A stretch of 64,000 nt of DNA, taken from contig NZ_JAGIYZ010000012.1 in the NCBI RefSeq assembly GCF_017813355.1, forward strand, positions 62,001 to 126,000, in the 5' to 3' direction. Shown in pieces: positions 55,751-64,000 of the stretch; the stretch's first letter is position 1; each line of letters begins with the position of its first letter. The notes below the pieces were generated by a model. That model did no database searches. It was not told where the DNA came from and saw only the letters and a program-made list of their open reading frames with translations. Origin of the DNA: Roseomonas nitratireducens (GTDB taxonomy: Bacteria > Pseudomonadota > Alphaproteobacteria > Acetobacterales > Acetobacteraceae). The position numbers were made by a program, and so were the translations under genes.

Positions 55751-57004
55751 ATGGACATCGTGATCGAACGCATGGGGGCCGGCGGCGACGGGATCGCCGC
55801 CGGCCCCATCTACGTGCCGCGCGCCCTGCCGGGCGAACGCGTGCGCGTGCACCCGGGGGCCAGGCGCGGCGACGGCCAGGCGGCCGCGCTGGAGGCGGTG
55901 CTCGAGCCAAGCCCCGACCGCGTCCCGCCCCCCTGCCCCCATTTCGACCAGGGCTGCGGCGGCTGCGCCGTGCAGCACTGGGCGCCCGCCGCCCAGGCCG
56001 GCTGGAAGCGCGCGCGGCTGGCCGAGGCGCTGTCCCGCGCCGGCTTCCCCGACGCGCCGGTCGCGCCGACCATCGCCACCGAGCCGGGCCATCGCCGCCG
56101 CGCCGACCTCGCGCTGCGGCGCACGCCGCGCGGCGCGATCGCCGGGCTGCATGTGGCGGGCAGCGCGGAGGTGCTCGACCTCGCGACCTGCGCCGTGCTC
56201 GACCCGCGCCTCGTTGCGCTGCTGCCGCCGCTGCGCACCATGCTCGCCAGCCTTTCGGCGCTGAAGCGCGAGGGATCGGCGGTGGTGAACCTGCTCGACA
56301 CCGGGCCCGACCTGCTGCTGCGCACCGACGCGCCGCTGCAGGCCGGGGACCGCATGCTGCTCGCCCGCTTCGCCGAGCGCGAGGGCCTCGCGCGCATCGC
56401 CTGGGCGCGCGGGGCTGGCACGCCGGAGATCGCGGCCCAGCACGCCGCGCCCACCATCGCCCTGTCGGGCGTCGCCATAACCCCCCCGCCCGGCGCCTTC
56501 CTGCAGGCGAGCCCGCAGGGCGAGGCCGCTATCATCGCCGCCGTGCTCGCCGCGCTGCCGGCGAAGCTGAAGGGGCGCGGGCGGATCGCCGACCTGCATG
56601 CGGGGCTCGGCACGCTGTCCATCCCGCTCGCCGCGCGCGGGCGCGTCGCGGCCTTCGAATCCGATGCGGGCGCGGTCGCCGCGCTGGCCGCCGCGGCGGG
56701 ACGCGCCGGCGTGCCGGTGACGGCGACGCGGCGGGACCTCGACCGCCAGCCGCTGGAGCCGTCGGAGCTGACCGGCTTTGCCGCGGTGGTGCTGGACCCG
56801 CCGCATGGCGGCGCGCCGGCGCAGGTGCCGCTGCTGGCGCGCAGCGCGGTGCCGCTCGTCGTGTATGTGTCGTGCAACCCGGCGGCGCTGTCGCGCGACG
56901 GGCGCGCCTTCGCGCAGGCCGGCTGGCGCGTCGCGGCGGCGACGCCGATCGACCAGTTCGTCCACTCCGCGCAGATGGAAGCGGTGGTCGCCTTCGCGCG
57001 GTGA
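55751..57004 (+). CDS. RlmD/RumA-type RNA (uracil-5-)-methyltransferase
   Basis: A 417-residue SAM-dependent methyltransferase. A TRAM-like N-terminus (residues 1-55) precedes the 4Fe-4S cysteines, CPHFDQGCGGC near residue 62 and a fourth Cys in LATCAVLD. In the C-terminal SAM domain DLHAGLGTLSIPL is motif I and YVSCNPAALSRD contains the catalytic nucleophile Cys. These enzymes make 5-methyluridine in 23S rRNA (U1939 in E. coli) or tRNA. The protein is slightly shorter than RlmD, and the usual DxxCG region is compact; which uridine it targets is not certain. Confidence 0.86.
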   Translation: MDIVIERMGAGGDGIAAGPIYVPRALPGERVRVHPGARRGDGQAAALEAVLEPSPDRVPPPCPHFDQGCGGCAVQHWAPAAQAGWKRARLAEALSRAGFPDAPVAPTIATEPGHRRRADLALRRTPRGAIAGLHVAGSAEVLDLATCAVLDPRLVALLPPLRTMLASLSALKREGSAVVNLLDTGPDLLLRTDAPLQAGDRMLLARFAEREGLARIAWARGAGTPEIAAQHAAPTIALSGVAITPPPGAFLQASPQGEAAIIAAVLAALPAKLKGRGRIADLHAGLGTLSIPLAARGRVAAFESDAGAVAALAAAAGRAGVPVTATRRDLDRQPLEPSELTGFAAVVLDPPHGGAPAQVPLLARSAVPLVVYVSCNPAALSRDGRAFAQAGWRVAAATPIDQFVHSAQMEAVVAFAR

Positions 57005-57011
57005 CGCGCCG

Positions 57012-57875
57012 CTACAGCGGCCGGCGCGCGAGGATCACTTCGCTGTGCGGCAGGCCGGGCAGGTCGGCCATCGCCACGGATGCGCGCCCGCCGGCCTCGA
57101 TCCGCCAGGCGTGGTTCAGGCCAAGGCCTTCGAGCCAGGTCGCGAAGGCCGCGACATCGGCACGCGCGCGCATCATCGGCACCGACCATTCCATCACCAG
57201 CACTAGGTCGGGAGACCGGCGGATCAGCGCCTCCGCCCCGCGCAACGCCAGCGGTTCCGCGCCCTCGCAATCGAGGCGCATCAGCCGCGCCGGGCCGAAG
57301 CCCTCGCCCACCGCGTCGTCGATGCGCACGGTCTCGATCTCATGCCGCTGGGTGTAGCCGGGCCCGACGGCGGCGACCTCGAGATGCCCGCTGCCGGCAT
57401 GGTCCGGATGGACCAGCAGCGCGACCTGCCCCGGCGCATCCGCCGCCGCCCTGGGATGGATGGTGACGCGGTCGTTGAAGCCGTTCAGCGCGACGGAGGC
57501 CGACAGCAGCGGCACCAGACGCGGGTTCGGCTCGAAGGCGTGCAGCCGGCCGGCGGCGCCGATCGCGGCCGACATCGCCAGGGTGTGGTAGCCGATATTC
57601 GCCCCCACCTCGACCACCGCGGCGCCGGGGGCGAGCAGCGCGAGCACCGCGTCCTCCACCACCCTTTCCCATTCCCCGCGCAGGGCGAGGTGCGGCGTCA
57701 TGCCGATATCGGTCGCGTCGAGCATCAGCTGGTGGCCGCGATGGGTCAGCGTCACGGCGCGGCCATTGCCGAGATAGGCGTAGCTTTCGCGCCGGCCCGG
57801 CGCGGCGGGCGGCGGCGCGGACGACCCCGCGAGCCAGCCGCCGAGCCGCCGCAGGAAGGAAGGCACGCCGTCCAT
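57012..57875 (-). CDS. FkbM-family methyltransferase (second of a pair)
   Basis: A 287-residue SAM-dependent methyltransferase of the FkbM family, with motif I VVEVGANIGYHTL near residue 95, EPNPRLVPLL at motif II, and RLDCEGAEPLALRGAE near residue 210, all standard. The family methylates hydroxyls, often on sugars or polyketides. The ATG at 57875 overlaps the stop of the upstream FkbM gene by 1 bp (TGATG), so both are coupled and the proteins may act together, for instance on a surface glycan. Convergent with the RNA methyltransferase gene. Substrate unknown. Confidence 0.87.
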   Translation of the reverse strand: MDGVPSFLRRLGGWLAGSSAPPPAAPGRRESYAYLGNGRAVTLTHRGHQLMLDATDIGMTPHLALRGEWERVVEDAVLALLAPGAAVVEVGANIGYHTLAMSAAIGAAGRLHAFEPNPRLVPLLSASVALNGFNDRVTIHPRAAADAPGQVALLVHPDHAGSGHLEVAAVGPGYTQRHEIETVRIDDAVGEGFGPARLMRLDCEGAEPLALRGAEALIRRSPDLVLVMEWSVPMMRARADVAAFATWLEGLGLNHAWRIEAGGRASVAMADLPGLPHSEVILARRPL

Positions 57876-58921
57876 CAGCGCGGTTCCACCATGGACAGGT
57901 AGAGCGTCGCGACGCGCCGCGCCTCGATCAGCTCGGCCGCCGTGCAGGCCTTGGCGCGCGAATCCCCGTCGATGAAGCGCAGCGGCCAGCGCGCGCCGAG
58001 GGCGCCGAGCAGCGCCGCCGGTTCCTCCGTCCGCCCGGCGTCGAATTCCAGCAGGATCCGGATGCCCGGGTTGCGCACCGCCAGCGCCTCGCAGCCGGGG
58101 AGGAGGTCGATCGCGCGCGGCATGAAGCCGATGCGCAGCAGGTCCACCGGCCCGCCCGCCGCCTCGGGCAGCGACGCCGCCGGCGCGGTGAAGACCTGGC
58201 GGCCCTCCTCCTGCGCGAAATGGGATGCGAGGGGGCCATCGGCCGGGCCGGTCATCAGCGCCGGCAGCGTGACGCCGTCCCGCGCGCCGGCGCCCACGGC
58301 CAGGCGATGCGCGGCAAGGCGCCCGCCGAGCCCGTTCAGCGTGACGTTGCGCCCGAGCAGCCAGTGCAGCCAGGGATTGGGCTCGAGCGCGACGACGCGC
58401 CCTTCCGGCCCCACGAGTTCGGCCAGCAACAGGCTGTAGTAGCCGTAGATGGCGCCGACATCGCAGGCGGTCTCCCCGCGCGCGACGTTGCGGCAGAGGA
58501 ATTCCGTCACCCAGTATTCCCAATAGCCGTCGAGCAGCAGGTGCGGCGCGATGCCGCCATCGGTCGCGTCCACGAACAGCTTGAAGCGGCCGAGCACGCG
58601 GCACAGCGCGCTGCCGTCCGGCAGCGGCACGGTCTGGGTGCGGTCGCGGATCAGCGCCTCGACCTGCCGGCGGTTGCCGGCGCGCAGCAATTCCTCGAGC
58701 GTCGCGATGTCGCGGCGGCCGACCTCGGCGTGCATCGCCTCGATCTCGGCGCGCAGGACGGCGAGTTCGCCGCGGATGCGGAAGAGTTCCTCCTGCACCG
58801 CGGCGGCCTGCTCGGCATCGTTGCGCCCGGTGCCGAGCAGCCAGCCGAGGAAGCGCGAGACGCCCCCGGGCCGGTCGGGCGCCCTCGTCGCGGGCAAGAG
58901 ATGCGTCTCGTCCTTCGGCAC
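57875..58921 (-). CDS. FkbM-like methyltransferase with coiled-coil N-terminus (degenerate motif I)
   Basis: About 348 residues from a GTG at 58921, chosen because AGGGA lies six bases upstream; a longer frame from 59008 has no good ribosome site. Residues 30-85 are a Glu/Arg/Ala-rich coiled coil (RNDAEQAAAVQEELFRI). The C-terminal half follows FkbM, but the SAM loop reads CDVGAIYGYYSLL instead of DVGANIGYYS, and the D-x-E-G block of the sister protein is replaced by PVDLLRIGFMPRA. SAM binding may be weakened, so it may be an inactive scaffold or partner of the downstream, intact enzyme. Divergent from the metallo-hydrolase at 59074. Confidence 0.75.
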   Translation of the reverse strand: MPKDETHLLPATRAPDRPGGVSRFLGWLLGTGRNDAEQAAAVQEELFRIRGELAVLRAEIEAMHAEVGRRDIATLEELLRAGNRRQVEALIRDRTQTVPLPDGSALCRVLGRFKLFVDATDGGIAPHLLLDGYWEYWVTEFLCRNVARGETACDVGAIYGYYSLLLAELVGPEGRVVALEPNPWLHWLLGRNVTLNGLGGRLAAHRLAVGAGARDGVTLPALMTGPADGPLASHFAQEEGRQVFTAPAASLPEAAGGPVDLLRIGFMPRAIDLLPGCEALAVRNPGIRILLEFDAGRTEEPAALLGALGARWPLRFIDGDSRAKACTAAELIEARRVATLYLSMVEPR

Positions 58922-59073
58922 GTATGGTCCCTGCCCGCACGGAAACGGTCGTATCGTTCCAGGAACATCATTCCCATCGGCGGGCGCAACTGGCAACCCG
59001 GGCCACACGGGGGGTTGATCCCGGCCGGTTTCCCCCCACCCTCTGCGTTAAGGAATTCCAAGGGACCCGCGCA

Positions 59074-60048
59074 ATGACCGACCGCCGCACCGCCCTGGCC
59101 CTGGCCGGGGCCAGCCTCATTGCCGTGCCCGCGCTGCTGCGCGCCCGGCCCGCCCTGGCCCAGGCCGCCGAAGCGCCCGCCCAGGCGCCCGGCTTCTACC
59201 GCTTCCGCGTGGGCGGCTTCACCGTGACGACGGTGCATGACGGCTTCTTCGCCCGCCCGCTGGAAGGCTTCGTGCGCAACGCGCCGATCGCCGAGGTTCA
59301 GGAGGCGGCGCGGGCCGCCTTCCTGCCGACCGACCGCACCGTCATCCCCTTCACCATCACCTTCGTGCAGCGCGGCGACACGCTCGCGGTGTTCGACGCC
59401 GGCAACGGCGTGACGCCGGCCGGCGCCACGGCGGGCCGCATGATCGCGAACATGGCCGCCGCGGGCATCGATCCGGCGCGCGTGACGCATGTGATCCACA
59501 GCCACTTCCACGGCGACCACATCAACGGCCTGCTGAACGCGGAAGGCGGCGCCGCCTTCCCGAACGCCGCCGTGCACGTGCCCGCCACCGAATGGGCCTG
59601 GTGGACCGGGGACGGCAACCAGACGCGCACGCCGGAAGGCCAGCGCCCGACCTTCGCCAATGTCACACGCCGCTTCACGCCGTACCGCGAACGGGTGCAG
59701 CAGTTCCAGGCGGGGGCCGAGGTGCTGCCCGGCATCACCGCCGTCGCCGCCTACGGCCACACGCCGGGGCATACCGTCTTCCGCATCGCCGACGGGGCGG
59801 AGCAAATGATGTTCCTGGCCGACCTGACCAACCGGCCCGAGATCATGATGGCGCGGCCGGACTGGCAGATCGTGTTCGACATGGATGGCGACGCGGCCTC
59901 GGCCACGCGCCGCCGCGTGCTCGACATGGTCGCGACCGACCGCATACGCGTCACGGGCTACCACTACCCCTTCCCGGCGAACGGCTTCGTTGCCCGGAAC
60001 GGCAACGGGTACCGCTTCGTGCCGGCGGACTGGTCCAGCGCCGTGTGA
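59074..60048 (+). CDS. Exported metallo-beta-lactamase-fold hydrolase (copy 1)
   Basis: A 324-residue protein with a Tat-like leader (DRRTALALAGASLIAVPALL) and an MBL domain: HSHFHGDH as HxHxDH, a further His in GHTPGHT, Asp in FLADLTN and a C-terminal His in GYHYPFPANG. That ligand set matches methyl-parathion-hydrolase-like lactonases and phosphotriesterases more than beta-lactamases. It is exported, so it would act on an outside compound, possibly a lactone. Followed 69 bp later by a paralogue. Reaction unknown. Confidence 0.85.
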   Translation: MTDRRTALALAGASLIAVPALLRARPALAQAAEAPAQAPGFYRFRVGGFTVTTVHDGFFARPLEGFVRNAPIAEVQEAARAAFLPTDRTVIPFTITFVQRGDTLAVFDAGNGVTPAGATAGRMIANMAAAGIDPARVTHVIHSHFHGDHINGLLNAEGGAAFPNAAVHVPATEWAWWTGDGNQTRTPEGQRPTFANVTRRFTPYRERVQQFQAGAEVLPGITAVAAYGHTPGHTVFRIADGAEQMMFLADLTNRPEIMMARPDWQIVFDMDGDAASATRRRVLDMVATDRIRVTGYHYPFPANGFVARNGNGYRFVPADWSSAV

Positions 60049-60117
60049 CCTTGTCGCTTGAGTGACGCTTGGGCGGGGGATGTCCTGCCGCCCCACAGGA
60101 CCCAGGGAGGCCATGAG

Positions 60118-61080
60118 ATGAAGATGAACCGACGCGCCGTGCTCGGCGCCAGCACCCTTCTCGCCGCGACGCCGCTGCTGGCCGCGCGCGACGCCGCCGC
60201 CCAGGGCGCGCCGCCCGCGCCGTCCGGCCCGGCCTTCCACCGCTTCCAGGTGGGTGCGCTGCGCGTGACCGTCGTGACCGACGGGACGAATGTCCGCCAG
60301 GACGTGCGCCAGGGCCTGGTGGTCAACGCGAATGCCGAGCAGGTGTCAGGCGCGCTGCAGGCCGCCGGCATCCAGGGCGTCGCCATGCGCAACCCGTTCA
60401 ACGTGACCTTCGTGGAAGGCCCGGGCGGCATCGTCGCGATCGATGTCGGCACCGGCGGCGCCGGCGGGCCGGAGACGGGCGCACTGCACGCGAACATGCG
60501 GGCGGCGGGTCTCGACCCCGCGCGCGTGACGCGCATCGTCCACACGCATTTCCACGGCGACCATATCGGCGGCCTGACCAATGCCGAGGGCGCGGCGGTC
60601 TATCCCAACGCGACGGTCGCGGTGCCGGAACGCGAATGGGCCTTCTGGATGGACGAAGGGGAAGCGTCGCGCGCGACCGAGGCGCGCCGCCCGGCCTTCG
60701 CGAATGCCCGCCGCCGCTTCGGGCCCTATGCCCAGAAGGTCGAGCGCTTCGCCGCCGACGCGCAGGTCGCCCCCGGCATCCGCGCGGTCGCGACCAACGG
60801 GCACAGCCCGGGGCACACCTCCTTCCTCATCCATGACGGCAACCAGCAGGCGCTGGTGATCGGGGATGCCATCACGACGCCGGCCTTCTTCATGGCGAAC
60901 CCCGAATGGTACCCGGTGTTCGACATGGACCCGACCATGGCGGTGGACACGCGCAAGCGGCTGCTCGACCGCGCGGCGACGGAGCGGATGCAGGTGATCG
61001 GCTATCACTTCGACATGCCGGCGACCGGGCGCGTCGAGCGCGCCGGGACGGGCTACCGGCTGGTGCCGTCGAACGCGTGA
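60118..61080 (+). CDS. Exported metallo-beta-lactamase-fold hydrolase (copy 2)
   Basis: A 320-residue paralogue of the preceding gene, with leader NRRAVLGASTLLAATPLLAA and the same metal ligands: HTHFHGDH, GHSPGHT, VIGDAIT and GYHFDMPATG. GGGAGG precedes the start; the ATG at 60118 is used because an ATG five bases earlier meets a stop at once. The two copies share length and motif spacing but differ widely in the loops around the active site, suggesting different substrates. It is convergent with sufA. Confidence 0.85.
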   Translation: MKMNRRAVLGASTLLAATPLLAARDAAAQGAPPAPSGPAFHRFQVGALRVTVVTDGTNVRQDVRQGLVVNANAEQVSGALQAAGIQGVAMRNPFNVTFVEGPGGIVAIDVGTGGAGGPETGALHANMRAAGLDPARVTRIVHTHFHGDHIGGLTNAEGAAVYPNATVAVPEREWAFWMDEGEASRATEARRPAFANARRRFGPYAQKVERFAADAQVAPGIRAVATNGHSPGHTSFLIHDGNQQALVIGDAITTPAFFMANPEWYPVFDMDPTMAVDTRKRLLDRAATERMQVIGYHFDMPATGRVERAGTGYRLVPSNA

Positions 61081-61099
61081 TGCGTGCGCGGCGGATCCT

Positions 61100-61468
61100 T
61101 CACACGTGGAAGGATTCGCCGCAGCCGCAACGGCCCTTCTCGTTGGGATTGGTGAAGGTGAAGCCGGCGGTCATCGCCTTCACCTCGTAGTCCATCACCG
61201 TGCCGATCAGGAACAGCGTGGCCTTGCGGTCGATCAGCACGGTCACGCCGCGGTCGGTGATGACCTCGTCCGACGGCGCGGCGGCATCGGTCCAGGACAG
61301 GTCGTAGGACAGGCCCGAACAGCCCTTCGTCTTGACCCCGATGCGCAGCAGCCGGCCGTGCTCGCCCTTGGCGTAGAGCGCGCGCAGGCGTTCGGCCGCG
61401 CCTTCGGTCAGCGACATCAGCGGCGGCAGCGCGCGGGCCTTGCGCGGGGCTTCGGTGGTGGTGCTCAT
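61100..61468 (-). CDS. sufA: A-type iron-sulfur carrier SufA
   Basis: A 122-residue A-type carrier of the IscA/SufA/HesB family that receives clusters from the scaffold and passes them to target proteins. The three cluster cysteines are visible: one in VKTKGCSG and two in RCGCGESF at the C-terminus. The N-terminal 15 residues are a short extension. It is the last gene of a minus-strand suf run and lies 11 bp after sufT. SufA is preferred to IscA or ErpA because of this context. Confidence 0.9.
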   Translation of the reverse strand: MSTTTEAPRKARALPPLMSLTEGAAERLRALYAKGEHGRLLRIGVKTKGCSGLSYDLSWTDAAAPSDEVITDRGVTVLIDRKATLFLIGTVMDYEVKAMTAGFTFTNPNEKGRCGCGESFHV

Positions 61469-61479
61469 CGGTGCCCCCT

Positions 61480-61851
61480 TCAGAACATGTTCAGGGCGAG
61501 GCGCGCATCCTCGCTCATGCGCGTCTGGTCCCAGGGCGGGTCCCAGACCACTTCGACGAGGACATCCGTCACGCCATCGACGCCGCGCACCGCGTCCTCC
61601 ACCTGGCTCGGCAATTCCTGGGCCGAGGGGCAGGCGGGGGTGGTGAGCGTCATCTCGACCTTCACCTTGCCGTCATCCTCGATCTCGACCGCGTAGATCA
61701 GGCCGAGCTGGTAGATGTCGACCGGGATCTCCGGGTCGTAGACGGTGGAGATGGCGGCGATGACGGCATCCTCGCTCACCTTCGGCGCGGGGGGCTTCAC
61801 CTCGCCCTCCGGCGTCCAGGCCGCGCGGGTCTCGGTCACGTCCTCACTCAC
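61480..61851 (-). CDS. sufT: SufT-type MIP18-family iron-sulfur assembly factor
   Basis: A 123-residue DUF59/MIP18 protein: VIAAISTVYDPEIPVDIYQLGLIY, then VKVEMTLTTPACPSAQELP with the conserved Cys, and VVWDPPWDQTRMSEDARLAL at the end. Members help mature 4Fe-4S proteins when demand is high. The frame overlaps the end of sufU by 8 bp, so translation is coupled. This is the usual alphaproteobacterial place for it in a suf operon. Confidence 0.9.
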   Translation of the reverse strand: MSEDVTETRAAWTPEGEVKPPAPKVSEDAVIAAISTVYDPEIPVDIYQLGLIYAVEIEDDGKVKVEMTLTTPACPSAQELPSQVEDAVRGVDGVTDVLVEVVWDPPWDQTRMSEDARLALNMF

Positions 61852-62317
61852 TGCTCGCCTCCTTCGTCCCGTCGAGCGCGGCGTTGAGCGCGTGCCAGGC
61901 CAGCGTCGCGCACTTCACCCGGGATGGGAACTCATGCACGCCGGACAGCGGCGCGAGGCGTTCCATCTCGTCCGCCAGCGAAGCGTCGCAGTCCGGGCAG
62001 GCACCGGTCATGGCGAGCTCGCGGAAGGTCGCGCCGAGCGCCCTGGCATCGGCATCGCTCTTGCCCTTCACCACCTCGGTCATGATGGATGCCGAGGCGG
62101 TGGAGATGGCGCAGCCGCGCCCCTGGAAGGCGACATCGGCGATGGTGCCGTCCGGCGCGTGCTTCACGAACAATTCGATGCGGTCGCCGCACATCGGGTT
62201 GTCCCCGCGCGCGGTCGCGTCCGCATCCTCGAGCCGGCGGAAGTTCCGCGGCTTGCGGCCGTGGTCGAGGATCACTTCCTGGTAGAGGTCGCGGAGGTCG
62301 TCGAACAACCCGCTCAT
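61844..62317 (-). CDS. sufU: SufU-type zinc-dependent sulfurtransferase/scaffold
   Basis: A 157-residue SufU/IscU-like protein with LYQEVILDHGRKPRNFR near the N-terminus and Cys in NPMCGDR, GRGCAIS and VKCATLAW, the three metal/sulfur ligands. The insert between the last two (GACPDCDAS) has two further cysteines and is longer than in IscU, as in SufU. In Gram-positive bacteria SufU carries sulfur from SufS; it overlaps sufS by 4 bp (ATGA), supporting the same partnership here. Confidence 0.9.
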   Translation of the reverse strand: MSGLFDDLRDLYQEVILDHGRKPRNFRRLEDADATARGDNPMCGDRIELFVKHAPDGTIADVAFQGRGCAISTASASIMTEVVKGKSDADARALGATFRELAMTGACPDCDASLADEMERLAPLSGVHEFPSRVKCATLAWHALNAALDGTKEASSE

Positions 62318-63561
62318 TTGAAGAACTCCCGCGCCTCGGTGAGCGCCTGCGCCAGCAGGTCCACCTCCTCCTTCGTCGTATAGAGGCCGAAGGAGGCGCG
62401 CGTGGTGCCGTTCTCCATCCCGAAGCGGGCGTGCAGCGGCTCGGCGCAGTGGCGGCCCGCGCGCACGCAGATCCCCGCGCGGTCGAGCAGCGTGGCGAGG
62501 TCGTGCGGATGCGCCGCATCCAGGGCGAAGGCGAAGACCCCGCCGCGATCCTGCGCACGGCCGAGCAGCGTCAGGCCCGGGACTTCGGCCAGCGCGCCCA
62601 TGGCGTGGTCGACCAGGGCGCGCTCATGCGCCTCGATCGCGGCCATGCCGATGGCCGTCACGTAGTCGATCGCGGCGTGCAGGCCGACGGCTTCGATGAT
62701 CGGCGGCGTGCCGGCCTCAAACTTCGCCGGCGGCGGCGCCCATTCGGACTTCTCGAAGGTGACGAGGCTGATCATGTCGCCGCCGCCGAGGAAGGGCGGC
62801 ATGCGGTCCAGATGCTCGAGCCGCGCCCAGAGCACGCCGATGCCCGTGGGCCCGTACAGCTTGTGCCCGGTGAAGCAGTAGAAGTCGCAGCCGATCGCCT
62901 GCACGTCCACGCGCCGGTGCACCGCGGCCTGCGACCCGTCCAGCAGCACCTTCGCGCCATGCGCATGCGCCAGCGCCACGATGCGGTCCACCGGTGCCAC
63001 GGTGCCGAGCACGTTCGACATATGCGCCATGGCGACCAGGCCGACCTTCCCGTCGGCGAGCTTCGCCTCCAGGTCGGCCATGTCGATCTCGCCCGCCTCG
63101 GTCACGCGGCAGACGCGCAGTTCGTTGCCGCGGTCGTCGCGCAGCATCTGCCAGGGGACGATGTTGGCGTGGTGCTCAAGCTCGCTGATCAGCACCGCCT
63201 GGCCGGGCTGCAGCACGCCGCGGCCCCAGCCATGGGCGACGAGGTTCATCGCCTCGGTGCTGTTCTTGGTGAACACGATCTCCCGCGCATCGGCCGCGTT
63301 CAGGAAGCGGGCAGTCGCCGCGCGCGCGGCCTCGTAGGAATCGGTCGCGAGTTCGCTCAGCCGATAGGCGCCGCGATGGACATTGGCGTAGGCCGTTTCC
63401 ATGCAGCGGACCATGGCGTCGATCACCGCGCGCGGCTTCTGCGCGGATGCCCCGGAATCGAGGAAGACGAGGGGCCGACCCCGCGCCTGCGGCTGCGACA
63501 GGATCGGGAAATCCTGCCGGATGCGCTGGACGTCGAAGCCGGTTGCCGTCGTCCCGTCCAT
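62314..63561 (-). CDS. sufS: Cysteine desulfurase SufS
   Basis: A 415-residue type II cysteine desulfurase that takes sulfur from cysteine for iron-sulfur assembly. The N-terminal FPILSQ and VFLDSGASAQKP, the NVHRGAYRLS block, the PLP Lys in FTGHKLYGPTG and the persulfide Cys in RAGRHCAEPL are present. ATG 63561 overlaps the sufD stop (TGATG). A class V aminotransferase of other function is at 42288, which lacks the Cys loop. Confidence 0.92.
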   Translation of the reverse strand: MDGTTATGFDVQRIRQDFPILSQPQARGRPLVFLDSGASAQKPRAVIDAMVRCMETAYANVHRGAYRLSELATDSYEAARAATARFLNAADAREIVFTKNSTEAMNLVAHGWGRGVLQPGQAVLISELEHHANIVPWQMLRDDRGNELRVCRVTEAGEIDMADLEAKLADGKVGLVAMAHMSNVLGTVAPVDRIVALAHAHGAKVLLDGSQAAVHRRVDVQAIGCDFYCFTGHKLYGPTGIGVLWARLEHLDRMPPFLGGGDMISLVTFEKSEWAPPPAKFEAGTPPIIEAVGLHAAIDYVTAIGMAAIEAHERALVDHAMGALAEVPGLTLLGRAQDRGGVFAFALDAAHPHDLATLLDRAGICVRAGRHCAEPLHARFGMENGTTRASFGLYTTKEEVDLLAQALTEAREFFK

Positions 63562-64000
63562 CACGCGGCTGCCCCCTGGCGTGCCCACCAGGCGTCGAGC
63601 GCGCGGGTCAGCGCGCCCTTCAGGGTCTCGTCCGTCACGGTCTCCACCGCCTCGTGCAGGAAGGCCTCGACCAGCATGGCCTTGGCCTGCGCCTCGGGGA
63701 TGCCGCGGGAGCGGAGGTAGAACAGGCTGTCCGCGTCCAGCGCGCCGACCGTCGCGCCATGGCTGCACTTCACGTCGTCGGCGTAGATCTCGAGCTGCGG
63801 CTTGCTGTCGATCTCGGCCTCCTCGCTCAGCAGCAGCGCCTGGTTCATCTGGTAGCCGTCGGTGCGCTGGGCGACGCGATGGACATGGATGCGGCCCTGG
63901 AAGACGCCGCGCGACCGGCCGGCCAGCACCGTCTTGTAGGTCTGGCGGCTGGCGCAATCGGGTGCTGCGTGGTCGAGCGCCGTGGTCGTGTCCACATGCT
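63561..64000 (-). CDS. sufD: SufD, iron-sulfur assembly scaffold subunit (5' part beyond the window)
   Basis: Only the C-terminal part of about 146 codons is inside the window. It shows DHAAPDCASRQTYKTVLAG, QTDGYQ-type QRTDGYQMNQAL, and the EIYADDVKCSHGATVGALD block with the conserved Cys and His of SufB/SufD, and ends in KGALTRALDAWWARQG. SufD works with SufB and the SufC ATPase; those genes are expected just beyond 64000. The frame continues without a start codon to the window edge. Confidence 0.92.
   Translation of the reverse strand, partial: HVDTTTALDHAAPDCASRQTYKTVLAGRSRGVFQGRIHVHRVAQRTDGYQMNQALLLSEEAEIDSKPQLEIYADDVKCSHGATVGALDADSLFYLRSRGIPEAQAKAMLVEAFLHEAVETVTDETLKGALTRALDAWWARQGAAA

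Noticed and set aside
51545-56965. An open frame of about 1800 codons on the minus strand
   Set aside because: It lies opposite the helicase, gcdH and RNA methyltransferase genes, which have full family motifs. Its product is His/Arg/Ala-rich without domains except where it shares the real hydrolase frame; such frames are normal opposite GC-rich genes.

Overview
The window is chromosomal DNA of a very GC-rich (by eye about 70% G+C) alphaproteobacterium. The best fit is the Acetobacteraceae (Roseomonas-like): five periplasmic tripartite-tricarboxylate (Bug/TctC) receptors without their TctA/TctB membrane partners, a glnB-glnA pair, a sufDSU-sufT-sufA order, and a parE, malate synthase G and Aer-type chemoreceptor of alphaproteobacterial flavour. 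This placement is inference from gene content. No rRNA, tRNA, prophage, insertion sequence or CRISPR array was seen. Genes are densely packed, many with 1-4 bp start/stop overlaps.

Layout. 1-6352: end of a photolyase-like gene, a Tat-type metallophosphoesterase, then minus-strand metabolic genes (alpha/beta hydrolase, EamA exporter, SAF-domain oxidoreductase, small membrane protein, SDR, quinone-oxidoreductase-like MDR). 6476-11510: a plus-strand catabolic operon (branched-chain-type binding protein, SDR, a single-chain E1 alpha/beta thiamine-diphosphate dehydrogenase, an AroE-like dehydrogenase) facing a Bug receptor. 12564-16799: ugpB-ugpA-ugpE-ugpC glycerol-3-phosphate importer. 16874-19945: diaminopropionate ammonia-lyase divergent from an erythronate-dehydrogenase-like gene plus RidA, then a thioesterase. 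20069-24385: two tandem Bug receptors, an M20 peptidase and another Bug receptor. 24461-29648: a minus-strand amide/ureide-type catabolic set (membrane protein, FAH-family hydrolase, PhnA-like protein, amidase, RutA) divergent from a PgdA/PuuE-like deacetylase.

29649-34372: a structured tandem repeat with two terminators, a fifth Bug receptor, a stand-alone PilZ protein and an Aer-like PAS chemoreceptor that carries its own C-terminal PilZ domain. 34473-42228: gamma-glutamyltransferase, malate synthase G, DUF3297, a methionine-type aminotransferase and the glnB-glnA nitrogen pair. 42288-52248: class V aminotransferase, XRE regulator, parE, SH3 lipoprotein, MFS exporter with an extra C-terminal domain, DUF817 and PH-domain membrane proteins, a 30-codon AT-rich ORF coupled to an ATP-grasp ligase, and a hydrolase. 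52472-61080: RhlE-type helicase with a long Arg/Asp tail, glutaryl-CoA dehydrogenase, an RlmD-like RNA methyltransferase, two coupled FkbM methyltransferases and two exported metallo-beta-lactamase-fold paralogues. 61100-64000: suf iron-sulfur assembly genes, running off the end inside sufD.

The most unusual items are the 135-bp repeat units at 29667-30067, whose internal stem is kept by compensating base changes; the AT-rich coupled mini-ORF at 50506-50598; the E1 alpha/beta chain with no E2 partner; the orphan RutA surrounded by amide hydrolases; and the chemoreceptor-PilZ plus solo PilZ pair.
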